Assembly (NCBI GenBank): GCA_928212115.1
Contig: CAKMRJ010002223.1
Coordinates: 307,328,776 to 307,392,775 of the forward strand
Length of the DNA stretch: 64,000 nt
Origin: Lactuca virosa
Lineage: Eukaryota > Streptophyta > Magnoliopsida > Asterales > Asteraceae
Direction of reading: 5' to 3'
Below the pieces are notes generated by a model. It was not told where the DNA came from. It made no database searches and was given only the letters and a program-made list of their open reading frames with translations. The translations under genes and the position numbers were made by a program. Shown in pieces: positions 11,956-22,769 of the stretch (the first letter of the stretch is position 1; every line of letters begins with the position of its first letter).

Positions 11956-12711
11956 TGTTGGATTAATGTCTAAGTCCATAACTATATTTGGTATGTACTT
12001 GACCCGACCCGACATGGTCCATTTGGGTTGCACTTCACCGGCACAATTTATATGGATAGTCTTTTGAGAATAGTATATTTATGATTTATATTAATATATT
12101 ATAAGTTCTAATATATTAATATGGAATCATATTATTTAATTAGTATTGATCAAGAATTAATTTAGAATTATTTAAGTGATCAAAAAGAACTAATTAAATA
12201 TGGACTCTTATATATATATATGGAATGGGCCAAGTTCATTTAGGTTGGGCTAAGCTTTCATGGATGGTCCATGGAGCTTTTAACCCATGGATCCTATGTA
12301 AATGAAAGGTCATGGGTATTAGGGTTTACATGGATGTAACCCTAATCCTCCATAATATATAAAGGGGTCCTTGGCTCACAAAATTGGCACAAGTGTGTGA
12401 AAATAGGAGTGGGCCGATTTTAGTGTGCATACATATTCTCTCAAGTTCTTCCAAGGTGTTTTGGTGATTTTGTGATTCCATTTGAGGCTTCCACACTATT
12501 GGGCTAAGCTCTTAAAGCTTGAAGACATCAAGCTACATCAAAAGGTATGTCATCTAACTAGAACTTTGTAGTATAGGTGCTTCATAATATGCTAGTTAGG
12601 ATGAAACCTTGGAATAGTTAATATTTGCATGTATAATAGAGAAAACATAGATCCAAGGTTTATAGGGTTGCATGTACACCATAGGAGTGTTAGAATGCTC
12701 AAAACCCAACA
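11956..12711 (+). repeat. Element B 3' LTR (756 bp)
   Basis: TGTTGGATTAATGTC...AACCCAACA. Nearly the same length as the E LTRs (757 bp) and alignable throughout. It also has the donor-like AAAG|GTATGT (GT at 12545). Its partner LTR is outside the window. Confidence 0.9.
12318..12364 (+). promoter_or_regulatory. Element B LTR core promoter: telobox inverted repeat plus TATA box
   Basis: ATTAGGGTTTACAT (12318-12331), two bases, then ATGTAACCCTAAT (12334-12346): one-base-imperfect arms of 13-14 bp containing telobox sequence. TATATAAAG follows about 10 bases downstream (12356-12364). Confidence 0.62.
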
Positions 12712-13709
12712 GTTTGTTCACTCTGGAACAAACAGGACAGTGAAGACTCAAAAAGAATATAATCAGCTTGTGGCGGACGTAGATAAGATGTCACAGGATG
12801 AAAAGGACAAAGTGCTATGTAATGTGAAAGCCATAAGGATGATCAGATTCGCATTGCAATCTGACACTTTTCGGTTAGTTGGTTCATGCACGACGGCTAA
12901 AGAAATTTGGGATAGGTTAAAAGAACTCTGCTCTCAGAATTTGAGGATCTAGAACACTCAATCCAAACCTTGTTGCTCCAGATTTGGAGTTTTTCAAACA
13001 GAAACTTGAAGAGAAACTGATACAAACATTCGATCGCTTCAATCATCTCCTTAGCAAGATGATCAAGCATGGTATTGAAAGAAAATTGATCGAGCAAAAA
13101 GTAACCTTCATGAATGGTTTAAAACCATGAGATGGATGGCAGTGTGTTTCAACATGAAAGCTCACGAACAATTTAAAATCATACTCGCTAGCGAAACTGG
13201 TGGGTATATTTAAATCCCATGAGAGTGTGGTAACCAGGAGGAGAAGATAGTTTCGGGGTGGGATCGCTGGCCTTGTCTCAAAAGGCAAAAGTGTTGCAGA
13301 AGAAGAGGTGGATTCAGATATGTCTGAGTGTGACCTTACAGGCGAAGAATATACAATGATGGTCACCAACCCAAAGAAGTTTGCACGAAAGAAGTTCCCT
13401 GTCAATAAGAACAAAAACTGGCAAGGAAGTTACAGTTCTGAGAAGGTGAAAGAAGAAACGAAGAATACCTCTCAAAAGAATGACGACAAGAAGGAAAGCA
13501 AGCTTGCAGGAGACTCTGGATTCGACTTCAATTACTGTCATGGCAAGAACCACTTTTCCAAAGATTGCATGTTGAGGAAGAGGGCTGAGAATAGGGACGG
13601 TGAAGATGATGAGGCATATTACATGCGAAAGTTGGAAGAAATAAAGAAAAAGAAGGCAACTAATAGTTCTATGAATGCCTTGATTGTGCAGGAAAATGTA
13701 GATGAAGAT
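12712..13709 (+). pseudogene. gag: Element F gag, first surviving part
   Basis: Gag of the UBN2 type: NRTVKTQKEYNQLVADV, then KAIRMIRFALQSDTFRLVGS, TAKEIWDRLKELC, and after frame breaks QTFDRFNHLLSKM. The open segment 13308-13709 carries SDMSECDLTGEEYTMMV and a damaged zinc knuckle: YCHGKNHFSKDC, in which the expected first cysteine is absent. The frame then runs into the LTR of element D at 13710 (the codons reading CWCMEMLHK are LTR sequence). The start lies beyond B. Gag resumes at 22770 with some sequence missing between. Confidence 0.78.
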
Positions 13710-14094
13710 TGTTGGTGCATGGAAATGCTCCACAAATAATGAGTGTTTATTAGGTTGTATTTTCCCTTTATTGTATTTATGGTGTAAATACTCTCCCTCC
13801 TATATAAAGGGAGAGTTGGTCATTTATGACTCTAGCTAGCTCACTTTTTCTAAGTTAGTGATTACTTTTCTTACAATGTAATCCTAGAGAGAGAAAGTGG
13901 TGGGTTCTCCCACCCAGGGAGAGTTTCTCTCCCACCATGTTCTTCATGCAATATTATGATTATTCTCTCTTGTTCTTAGTCTTTTTCTTATGAACTCATA
14001 ATATGTTCTTGGTGTTCATACTTACAAAAACACGATTAATCTCGTGATATTCTTTTTCCGCACTCACCGTTCGTTATAAAAATGGGTCTCAACA
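13710..14094 (+). repeat. Element D 5' LTR (385 bp)
   Basis: TGTTGGTGCATGG...GGTCTCAACA, immediately followed by a primer site. Confidence 0.92.
13790..13816 (+). promoter_or_regulatory. Element D TATA box inside a perfect inverted repeat
   Basis: ACTCTCCCT (13790-13798) and AGGGAGAGT (13808-13816) are exact reverse complements flanking CCTATATAA. The 3' LTR and the D' copy each carry a substitution in the right arm. Confidence 0.7.
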
Positions 14095-14095
14095 A

Positions 14096-14109
14096 TTGGT
14101 ATCAGAGCC
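14096..14109 (+). promoter_or_regulatory. Element D primer-binding site (tRNA-iMet)
   Basis: TTGGTATCAGAGCC one base after the LTR end. Confidence 0.92.
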
Positions 14110-14984
14110 GTACCTTGAAGATCTCACGATTATTTCAAGGGAACGACTCCTGTTCGGTGATTATCTAGTGATTTTTCCGTGTTTCTGCAAGAAAAATTTT
14201 CGGGTTTCTTACCGGAGTTTTTTTTATGAAGTTCGTTCTTAGTGCTATTTTCTGGGTGATTCTATCTTAGTAAAATAAATTGTTGTTGCTGCTGCTCGTT
14301 CTATTTATTGCTGGAAGAAGATGTTCTTAAAAAGTTATTATTTTTGCTGTTGAAGAAATGAAGAAAAATGGGAGAAGAAATTATTTTTGTGATCTCTAAA
14401 ATGTTGAAGATGTTCTCCAGGAGGTTCTTTTTCTTGGATGTGAAGACACAAAGATTAATGGGCTTATTCATGAAGAAAGTGGATAATTTCTTTTGAAGAC
14501 TTTTTCCCAGCACTCTTTCTCATCATAAGAGGTATTATCTTCATATCTCTCAATTATAAAATTGTTGTTGTGGATCTTTGATTTGAAGAAATTTTGACGT
14601 ATTATTTGTTTGCAAAAAGTCAATTGTCCTTGTTACTCGTTTGGGTAAAGAGTTTCCACTATTTGCTCCCTCAAAAAGACAAAAACCATGTGACATTGTC
14701 CTTTCCCATCACCTTTTACAAAAACCCCCTGCACACTCTCCTTTTGCCTTCCCCAATAAAAAAGACAACCATGGGTCCCATCCTAAAGTTCCCATTCCTT
14801 TTGTCCCTAAAAAACCCAAACGGCCACATCTTCCAATTGATCCTGCCTCCCAAGACACATGTTACTTAATAAATGCTTTAATAAAAGATTCCCTTATTAA
14901 AATATGAATAAATGTGCTTTGCTTACCATTTTTCATGAAAAAATAGCATTTTTTCGTCACCTGTTCAGCCCTTTCCGGACCCCC

Positions 14985-15400
14985 GAACCGCAGCCAAAAA
15001 CTGCTACCCGGAGTCCCCTTAGAAGCCTACCCGCAACCCTTCTCAGCCCCTAATCTGAAGTCCCTACCCGCAGCCTCTTGGTCCGCAACCGAGAGACCGA
15101 ACCCTATTCCTTACCTGCTGACCGCAGTTGCGGTACCTGCCTGCTGACCGAAGTCCTTCTTCTCGGACCGAGGTCCTCGCACCGCAGGCGCTCCACTGCA
15201 GTTCGGTTCGGACCGCAAGCGTCTTTCTCCATCTCGGACCGCAGCTCGCTTCCTCTTGCCTCCTCCCCTACCGCAGTCAGCCTAGCCACTTCGTCCACCG
15301 CACTCAAGACCATCCATCCGCAGCCCACCATCCGCACCCAACCCTTCCCACCGCAACCACCTCCCACCCAAGCCACCCTCTCTCATCCGCAACCACCCTA
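14985..15400 (+). repeat. CCGCA-rich block in element D
   Basis: About 15 CCGCA words in 400 bp (for example near 14990, 15067, 15119, 15177, 15236, 15270, 15349, 15385), including a perfect ACCGCA / TGCGGT inverted pair near 15121-15134. Further copies lie near 15977, 16017, 16165 and 16253. Confidence 0.75.
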
Positions 15401-15589
15401 GACCCACCCTAGCAACTAGCCCTCCAACTCTCTCCTCTTCTCCTTCATCAGCCCCTCCTCAACTTCGAATCCCTCTCTTCAGCCCCCTTCCTCCTTCTTC
15501 TTCCTTCAGCCCCTCCCTCCTCCTCCTCCCCCCTCCTTTCCTCCTCCTTTTTCCTCCCCACCTCTCCTTTTTCCCCTCCTTTTTTCAAG

Positions 15590-15905
15590 ACTTTATTTTT
15601 TTTTATTCAGATTTTTTTTCTACATTATTTTTTTTTAATTATTTTTTTTTTTCAGCCAATTTTTTTTATTTAGCCAATTATTTTTTTTAACACCATTTTT
15701 TTTTATTTAGCCAATTATTTTTTTTAACAACAATTTTTTTTATTTAGCCATTTATTTTTTTTAACACCAATTTTTTTTATTTAGCCAATTATTTTTTTTT
15801 AACACCAAATTTTTTTATTTTAGCCAATTATTTTTATTTAGCCATTTTTTTATTAAAACCAATTATTTTTTTTATTACAACCACCAATATTTTTTTTAAC
15901 ACCAA
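15590..15905 (+). repeat. T-rich degenerate tandem repeat
   Basis: Roughly 40-bp units reading TTTTTATTTAGCCAATTA then T-run then AACACCAA, five to six imperfect copies, preceded by oligo-T tracts. Confidence 0.8.
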
Positions 15906-17164
15906 TTTTTGCCACAACCGAACCTTGGATTGTCACATTGGTTCATTTCATGCCGGTTATTATTGGAAGAATACTCCTACCGCAGTCGGACTTCATATTA
16001 TTTTTGTGATGCTTGCAACCGCACGGCGATTGATCAACAAAGTTGTTTCGCATTCTTCACTTTATGGGATTTTATGACTTGTCGCTCTTGATTTTTGGTT
16101 GACGAATCATGTATCTTGAGCATGTGGACTTTATTCTCTATTGAAGACCACTTCAAGTGTTCCGGCACCGCAGTTTGGATATTTGGATATATTTTTTGGC
16201 ACAACAGATTATTCTCAGCATAGCTTCAGTAACTATGTCACCCGCCTCCTCATGACCGCAAGAGTATCTCTTTTACTCTGTCTCGTTTCTTATTGAGACC
16301 CTTCATACATCTAGGGAGAGCTTCTCTATTAGCTCTTGGTCTCCGACACTCTCCATCCGATGATTTGTTGAGTTTTGATATCCGGTCATTGGTTATCAAA
16401 AATAGGGAGAGAATATCATCCGGATTTGGTTATTATGATTGTTTGAGTTTGGATTTTGAAGACTTCTGAAGACGATTATTTATTTAGTGATGCGATGTGG
16501 CACTTCTTTTTGGTCTTTACAGATCAAATTTTTGGCATTACTTGATGTTTTCCAATTCAGATTATTTATTATTTGGACTCTACCACAGGATGATTTTGTG
16601 TTCGCATCCGGTTCAGATCTTATGTTTTCACGAGTTTGGATTTGTCATATGTTGAAGACGAAGATTATTTTGGCAATGTGACGTGGAACTTATTTTTGGT
16701 CCTTGGATCAAATTTTCGGCAGTGCTGGACCATGTTTTTGGACTCACATTATTTTTATCCGGACTTCATTTTATGGATGCTTCACATTTTTAGCAGGTTA
16801 TTCTTTGAAGAATTTTGGTGTATTATGATTCGAGAACTCAAGATGTTTTTCAGACTTTTGAAGCCGAAGTGTTTCTTTTATTGGATCTTCTACTTGCTCA
16901 TGGTGACCTCCTTCTTCGGGTGATTATGACTGGTTTGAAGATTTGGATCTTATTTTTTCTGCTTCATTGGTTGTGCTTTGAAGCCGAAGACCTTCATTGT
17001 TAGAGATTCATAGCCAGTTTCAAACTTCACAGACACTTCAGAGTTTCAGAGACATTTCAGCACTTGATTTCATTTTATTACCACACTTGCTAGTCGGATT
17101 ACTGTATTATAGCCTTGTATCACTTATTGGATCTCCCATCATTTATAAGCATTTAGGGAGAGAA

Positions 17165-17549
17165 TGTCGGTGCATGGAAATGCTCCACAAATAATGAGTG
17201 TTTATTAGGTTGTATTTTCCCTTTATTGTATTTTAGGTGTAAATACTCTCCCTCCTATATAAAGGTAGAGTTGGTCATTTATTACTCTAGCTAGCTCACT
17301 TTTTCTAAGTTAGTAATTACTTTTCTTACAATGTAATCCTAGAGAGAGAAAGTTGGTGGGTTCTCCCACCCAGGGAGAGTTTCTCTCCCACCATGTTCTT
17401 CATGCAATATTATGATTATTCTCTCTTGTTCTTGGTCTTCTTCAACGAACTCATAATACGTTCTTCGTGTTCATACTTCCAAAAACACGATTAATCTCGA
17501 GATATCCTTCTTCTGCACTCATCGTTCGTTATAAAAATGGGTCTCAACA
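17165..17549 (+). repeat. Element D 3' LTR (385 bp)
   Basis: TGTCGGTGCATGG...GGTCTCAACA, about 5% different from the 5' LTR by hand count. Confidence 0.92.
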
Positions 17550-18912
17550 ATTAATGTTGGTGTTAAGTTTTGTGGAGTCGAGCGCTTTTGTGAACACATC
17601 AGCAATCTCTTCATGAGAATGAACAAAGATGAGTTCAATGTTACCTTTCAAGATATGGTCTTTGATGAAATGATATCGTAGTTCGATATGCTTAGTCTTG
17701 GAGTGCTGAATTGGATTGTGAGAAGTAGCAATAGCACTTTCAGAGTCACAGTAGATCGGTATCCTCAGGATTCTATATCCGTAGTCCAATAGTTGAGTTT
17801 TCATCCAAAGGACTTGAGAACACCAGCTGGCTGCGGCCACATACTCAGCTTCTGCGTTAGACAGAGATACACAACTTTGTTTCCTTGATGACCAGCTGAC
17901 GAGTCTTCCACCCAGAAATTGACATCCACCTGAAGTGCTTTTTCGATCTAGTTTGCATCCGGCGTGATCCGCATCTGTGAATGCTTGAAGGCTGAAATCA
18001 TTGCCTGCAGGGTACCATAATCCAAGAGACTTGTTTCCTTTCAGGTACCGTAGTATCTGTTTGGCTGCGGTCATATGTGACACTTTTGGGCCAGCCTGAT
18101 ACCTTGCGCATACGCCTGTTGCAAAGACAATGTCTGGCCTGCTTGCGGTAAGGTACATCAAAGAGCCTATGATACCTCTATAAGTCTTGTGATCCACAGA
18201 TTCGCCTGAGGGATCAGCAGAGATCTTATATCCGAAGGCCATGGGGACCTTAGCCGAAGAACAGTTGTCCATATAATATTTCTTTAATAGTTCAGTGGTG
18301 TATTTCTCTTGATGAATGAATATCCCTTGCGAAACTTGTTTCACTTGAAGTCCTAGAAAGAAGTTAATCTCTCTATTCATGCTCATTTTGAACTTGTTGG
18401 TCATGAGCTTAGCAAATTCATCCACCATTCCTTGATCAGTCGATCCGAAGATGATATCATCCACATATATTTGTACAAGCATAAGGTGGTCACCATTTAC
18501 TTTTCTAAATAGAGTGGGATCAATCACTCCTCTTTTGTACCCGGACGAGACCAGAAATTCAGAGAGAGTCTCGTACCATGCTCTTGGGGCTTGCTTCAGA
18601 CCGTAGATTGCTTTTTCAAGTTTGTAGCAGTGGTCTGGGAATTCAATACTTTCAAAGCCTGGAGGTTGCTGAAGGTAAACCTCTTCTTTTAGTTCCCCAT
18701 TGAGAAATGCACTCTTAACGTCCATTTGGTGTACCTTGACGTTTTTGTGGGCTGCGTATGCTAAGAAGATTCAGATGGCTTCCATTCGTGCCACCGGAGC
18801 ATACGTTTCATCATAGTCAACACCTTCAAGTTGACTGTAGCCCTTTGCAACTAGCCTTGCCTTGTTTCTTACTACCGCACCAGATTCATCCAGCTTGTTT
18901 TTGAATACCCAT
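17550..18912 (-). pseudogene. pol: Element C RT-RNase H (antisense Sirevirus-like pol)
   Basis: On the minus strand: ARLVAKGYSQLEGVDYDE, then MDVKSAFLNGELKEEVYLQQ (catalytic Asp of RT motif A), QIYVDDIIFGSTD (plus about 18443-18470) and RNase H TDADHAGCKLDRKSTSGG with LSNAEAEYVAAASWCSQ. The longest open part is 18725 down to 17550; its final codons run into the LTR of D, so the 3' end is cut there. A TGA replaces a codon in the ARMEAI_IFLAYAA segment (plus about 18773), and a one-base frameshift near 18930 joins it to the upstream part. No C 3' LTR is found. Confidence 0.9.
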
Positions 18913-20139
18913 CTAGTGCCAACAATGGTGTGACCAAGTGGCTTCGGGGATGAGCTTCCACACTTTGTTCGTTTTGAATTCTTCTAGCTCTTCTTGCATT
19001 GCGGATATCCAATCAGGTTCTAGTAATGTTTCTTTGATCGTTCGGGGCTCGACTGAGGACATAAACGTTGCGTAGTGACAATGATCAGATAAGTCCTTGG
19101 AAGATCGAGTCTGGATACCTGCGGATGGGTTGCCAATGATTTGACCTGGTGGGTGGTCCTTCATCCATACGTGTAGACGGGGTTGTAGATGATCAGCAGC
19201 TGCGGTAGAGTGAATATCTTCAATATCAGAAGATTCTCCGGTTGGAGATGGCAGTTCCCCCTGGATTTGAGAACATCCTACGGAATCATCTTGGTTTTTT
19301 GGAACGAGAATGGAATTTTCTTGAGCAGTTGGGAGAGGTTCCCCCTGGATTGCTGATGGGAGTTCCTCTGGAACCTGAGAAGGTTCCCCCTGGACTGCGG
19401 ATGGAAGAGTGATAATCCTTGAATCGGTTCTTGTATCAATGTTCTCTATGAGTTCTTCATCTGAATTCGAAGATACGTGTGATGGTAATGATTCTTTGCG
19501 GATAGGAACTTGAGCAGCATCAAGTATTGGAACCTCGACGATTGTTGCTTGAACCGGAGTAGAGCTTTCCCCCTCAACCGGAGAGGTGGAAGTATTGAGA
19601 GATGCGACTTCGGATACTGATGGACCAGAAACATCAGCGTGTTGTTGTTGAGCTACAGGTGACACAAGAACTTCGGATAGTTTCGCCGTTTCAACAGGGT
19701 CAAAAAGATCGCCATAATTGACTTCAACTAGATTTAAAGGACCTGAAGAGGCAGGAATATCGCTTTCCATGATTGTGGTGGTTTCAGTGGATGGAGGGGC
19801 GTTGCGGATGTGAGAATCATCAAATTTCACATCGAAGCTTTCAATGATTAGCCTTGTGCGTCTGATGAGGACCCTGTAAGCGACTTTGTTTGTGGAGTAG
19901 CCAAGAAAGATGCCTTCATCAGACTTCGGTGCAAACTTGTTAAGCTGATCGCGGTTGTTGATCACAAAACATCTACACCAAAAGATATGAAAGAAGCGAA
20001 CATTCGGCTTGCGGTTGTTAAGGCCCTCATACAGTGTTTTGTTGAGACGTTTGCACACAATGCTACGGTTTTGAACAAAGCATGTGGTTGCTACAGCTTC
20101 AGCCCAGAAGTAGAGAGGAAGGTGTGCGAAGTTGAGCAT
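18913..20139 (-). pseudogene. pol: Element C integrase C-terminal part and INT-RT linker
   Basis: Minus strand: MLNFAHLPLYFWAEAVATTC, NRKPNVRFFHIFWCRCFVIN and EGIFLGYSTNKVAYRVL are the C-terminal integrase region of copia pol; the variable Ser/Pro/Glu-rich linker follows, then HPPGQIIGNPSAGIQTRS and EPDWISAMQEELEEFKTNKV leading into RT. The linker contains four purine-tract-like elements on the minus strand (plus 19254-19264, 19338-19348, 19383-19393, 19566-19575), three of them reading CCAGGGGGAAC. Confidence 0.88.
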
Positions 20140-20522
20140 GGATCTGGCTGCTTCTACTAGAGTGCGGTTCCTTCTCTCTACTACTCCATTTTGTTGGGGG
20201 TATAAGGAGCTGAGAAGTTGTGAGTGATGCCTTTGGAAACCAAGAAACTGTTGAGAAGATGATTGGTAAACTCGGTTCCATTATCACTGCGGATACGTCT
20301 TACTGGAAGCTTCATCTGAAGTTCTATTTCCTTGATGAAATTGATGAGAATATAAGGTGTTTCTGACTTGAGTCTAAGGAAGAAGACCCATGTGAAGCGT
20401 GTGAAGTCATCTACTAGAACCAGTATGTACTTCTTGTGATGGAGACTGGCTACGGTGGATGGACCGCAGAGATCAATGTGTAAGAGCTCTAGAGGTTCAG
20501 AGATTGAAGAATCAATCACCAT
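20140..20522 (-). pseudogene. pol: Element C integrase catalytic core
   Basis: Minus strand: LLHIDLCGPS (first catalytic Asp), KYILVLVDDFTRFTWVFFL and IRSDNGTEF (second Asp). A one-base loss in a C run near plus 20200 moves the QNG..ERRN segment with the catalytic Glu into another frame. A TAG at plus 20541-20543 separates this piece from the protease part. The core itself is otherwise recognisable and full length. Confidence 0.88.
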
Positions 20523-20540
20523 GGGGTGACTTGCTTTGGA

Positions 20541-21098
20541 CTACTTCCCACATTCACATGCAGGGCAGAGAGTATCGTTGCTGAATTTGAGAATAGGGAG
20601 ACCTCTGACTAGTTCTCCGGTGACCAAATTGTTGATGTACCTGAAGTTGAGATGAGCTAGCTTGCGGTGCCAAAGCCAACTGACTTCAGATACTGCTTTG
20701 GATAGGAAGCATAATTGCGGTTTGCCAATGATCAGAGAGACATCCAAAGGATACATCGTACCTTCGGATCGGGATTTGATCAGACACGTGTTCCTATCAC
20801 TTGTCATTACATAGCAAAATTGGTCATCAAATTCAACTCGATGGCCTGCCTTACATAGTTGGCCAACACTGATGAGATTGTGTTTTAGGCTTTCTACAGA
20901 AGCAACCTTTTGAATAGAAATTTTCCCCGTAGTGAGAACACCGTAACCTCGGATGACTCCATTCGTATTGTTGCCGAATGTGACATTTCCACCATTGCAT
21001 ATTGGCCTGAAATCCCGAAGGTATTCTAACCTTTCGGTCATGTGCAAGGAGCAGGCACTGTCAATTAACCATTCTTCTTCTTGTTCCTCCTTGCACAA
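20541..21098 (-). pseudogene. pol: Element C protease and pre-integrase region
   Basis: Minus strand: WLIDSACSLHMTERLEYLRD is the protease active-site region. The usual DSG is DSA here, an unusual change at a near-invariant glycine. Then GYGVLTTGKISIQKVASVES, HNLISVGQLCKAGH and the pre-integrase LWHRKLAHLNFRYINNL with CPACECGK. Ends at a TAG in place of the codon after CGK. Confidence 0.88.
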
Positions 21099-21799
21099 AG
21101 CCGGAGAATTACACGGTTAGTTTAGGCATCCAAACTAATTTGGAGCCTGGGGGAAATTGGTGAATTTCTGAATGATGCATGGACCGAGGTTGCAGGGACG
21201 GGTCTCTTGTTAACTTTTATTCCTAGACCTGGGTGTTTGTGCAGATTTGGAGTGTTGTGTTTTGAAAAAATACGAGGTTTCTGACTCTGACTAGATTTGA
21301 CATTGGATGAATCCTTTTGACAACTACACTGACATTGACAAAAAGATATTTTGTCTTTTGATCTGACACTATGCTTGGCCAGCGGTCTAAAGGATGAATT
21401 GGACTTGTTACCAGTCCGAGGTTGGTAATCCTTGACATGAGTGATGTTGGGTTTAGAAAAAGTTTGTTTGTGAAAAGGTTTAGCATGTGTAGGTCTTTGA
21501 GTTCTTTTTGGTGGAGTTGGTAAAATACCCTTCCACTTTTTGAAATTTTGACGTGACTTTAAAAGTGTTGGAGTGGGTAAGATACCCTTCCATTTTGGGT
21601 CATCTGAGGAATAGACTTGAAAACCATTGTTTTGAAAAGACTTTACACCCTTTTGGATTGTGTCTGATGAAATAGGAATGACTGATGAAACTTGACATTC
21701 CTTTTTGTGTGTTTTCTTAATAGGAGAGTTTTTTGAAAAGTATTGTGTCAGATGAAATAGGAATGACTGATGAAACTTGACATTCCTTTTTGGATTTGT
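21099..21799 (-). pseudogene. Element C gag C-terminal region
   Basis: Minus strand, basic and low-complexity: KWKGILPTP occurs twice, then THAKPFHKQTFSKPNIT and a Lys/Ser/Gln-rich tract. Two 40-bp direct copies ('aggaatgactgatgaaacttg' cores near 21672 and 21757) show local duplication. The region stops where D' homology begins (about 21800); no zinc knuckle or UBN2 part remains. Confidence 0.6.
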
Positions 21800-22769
21800 G
21801 ATTTGTTGATTTTTAATATCCGGTCATTGGTTATCAAAAATAGGGAGAGAATATCATCCGGATTTGGTTATTATGATTGTTTGAGTTTGGATTTTGAAGA
21901 CTTCTGAAGACGATTATTTATTTAGTGATGCGATGTGGCACTTCTTTTTGATCTTTACGGATCAAATTTTTGGCATTACTCGATGTTTTCCGATTCATAT
22001 TATTTATTATTCGGACTCTACCACAGGATGATTTTGTGTTCGCATCCGGTTCAGATCTTATGGTTTCACGAGTTTGGATTTGTGATATGTTGAAGACGAA
22101 GATTATTTTGGCAATGTGACGTGGCACTTATTTTTGGTCCTTGGATCAAATTTTCGGCATTGCTAGACCATGTTTTTGGACTCACATTATTTTTATCCGG
22201 ACTTCACTTTATGGATGCTTCACATTTTTAGCAGGTTATTCTTTGAAGAATTTTGGTGTATTATGATTCGAGAACTCAAGATGTTTTTCAGACTTTTGAA
22301 GCCGAAGTGTTTCTTTTATTGGATCTTCTACTTGCTCATGGTGACCTCCTTCTTCGGGTGATTATGACTGGTTTGAAGATTTGGATCTTATTTTTTTTGC
22401 TTCATTGGTTGTACTTTGAAGCCGAAGACCTTCATTGTTAGAGATTCATGGCCAGTTTCAGACTTCACAGACACTTCAGAGTTTCAGAGACATTTCAGCA
22501 CTTGATTTCATTTTATTACCACACTTGCTAGTCGGATTACTGTATTATAGCCTTGTATCACTTATTGGATCTCTCATCATTTGTAAGCATTTAGGGAGAG
22601 AATGTTGGTGCATGGAAATGCTCCACAAATAATGAGTGTTTATTAGGTTGTATATTCCCTTTATTGTATTTATGGTGTAAATACTCTCCCTCCTATATAA
22701 AAGGAGAGTTGGTCATTTATTACTCTAGCTAGCTCACTTTTTCTAAGTTAGTGATTACTTTTCTTACAA
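21800..22769 (+). mobile_element. D': second, truncated copy of element D (3' internal part plus partial LTR)
   Basis: From 'gatttgttga' (21800) it follows D from 16363 almost base for base to the 3' LTR start at 22603. The LTR stops after 167 bp at 22769, where F gag resumes. The 5' junction with C shows a short shared word, and the 3' junction is a truncation inside the LTR, so no target duplication remains. Confidence 0.85.

Larger units (their letters stand above)
7243..12711 (+). mobile_element. Element B: highly decayed Angela-like copia, 5' part left of window, hosts element A
   Basis: Starts mid-leader at 7243 ('atttgcatggtta' continuing to 'cctcggcatcccagtcaca'), matching the leader of E around 31966-32050. 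It then runs through a scrambled gag-pol, a well conserved 3' UTR and a 756-bp 3' LTR (11956-12711) of the same family as E. B's 5' LTR must lie left of the window, beyond A. On the right, B ends in AACCCAACA followed by GTTTG and an F gag reading frame, so B inserted into F's gag. Confidence 0.82.
14110..17164 (+). other. Element D internal region, non-coding
   Basis: No retroelement protein recognised. It contains a C-rich block (about 14690-15560) with many CCGCA words, a T-rich tandem block (15590-15905) and a 3' part (16363-17164) duplicated in D'. Small open frames (for example 15078-15401) show no family features and are compositional. The purine tract before 17165 would prime plus-strand synthesis. 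Confidence 0.7.
13710..17549 (+). mobile_element. Element D: non-autonomous LTR retrotransposon without gag or pol
   Basis: Two 385-bp LTRs (13710-14094 and 17165-17549), a tRNA-iMet primer site, a purine-rich tract (AGGGAGAGAA) before the 3' LTR and about 3.1 kb of internal sequence with no gag-pol homology I can recognise. LTRs differ at about 20 positions (about 5%), so it is older than E and G. The left flank AAGAT and right flank ATTAA do not match, so no clean target duplication. Its right side abuts an antisense copia pol (C), and its 3' part is repeated at 21800-22769. It fits a LARD-like non-autonomous element mobilised in trans. Confidence 0.85.

Noticed and set aside
15078..15412. 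Open frames of about 90-107 codons on both strands in element D
   Set aside because: C-rich low-complexity sequence opens several frames on both strands at once; no family features.
16636..17194. Short open frames repeated at 22170-22632
   Set aside because: They recur because D' duplicates D; hydrophobic low-complexity translation of T-rich DNA, no conserved start or domain.
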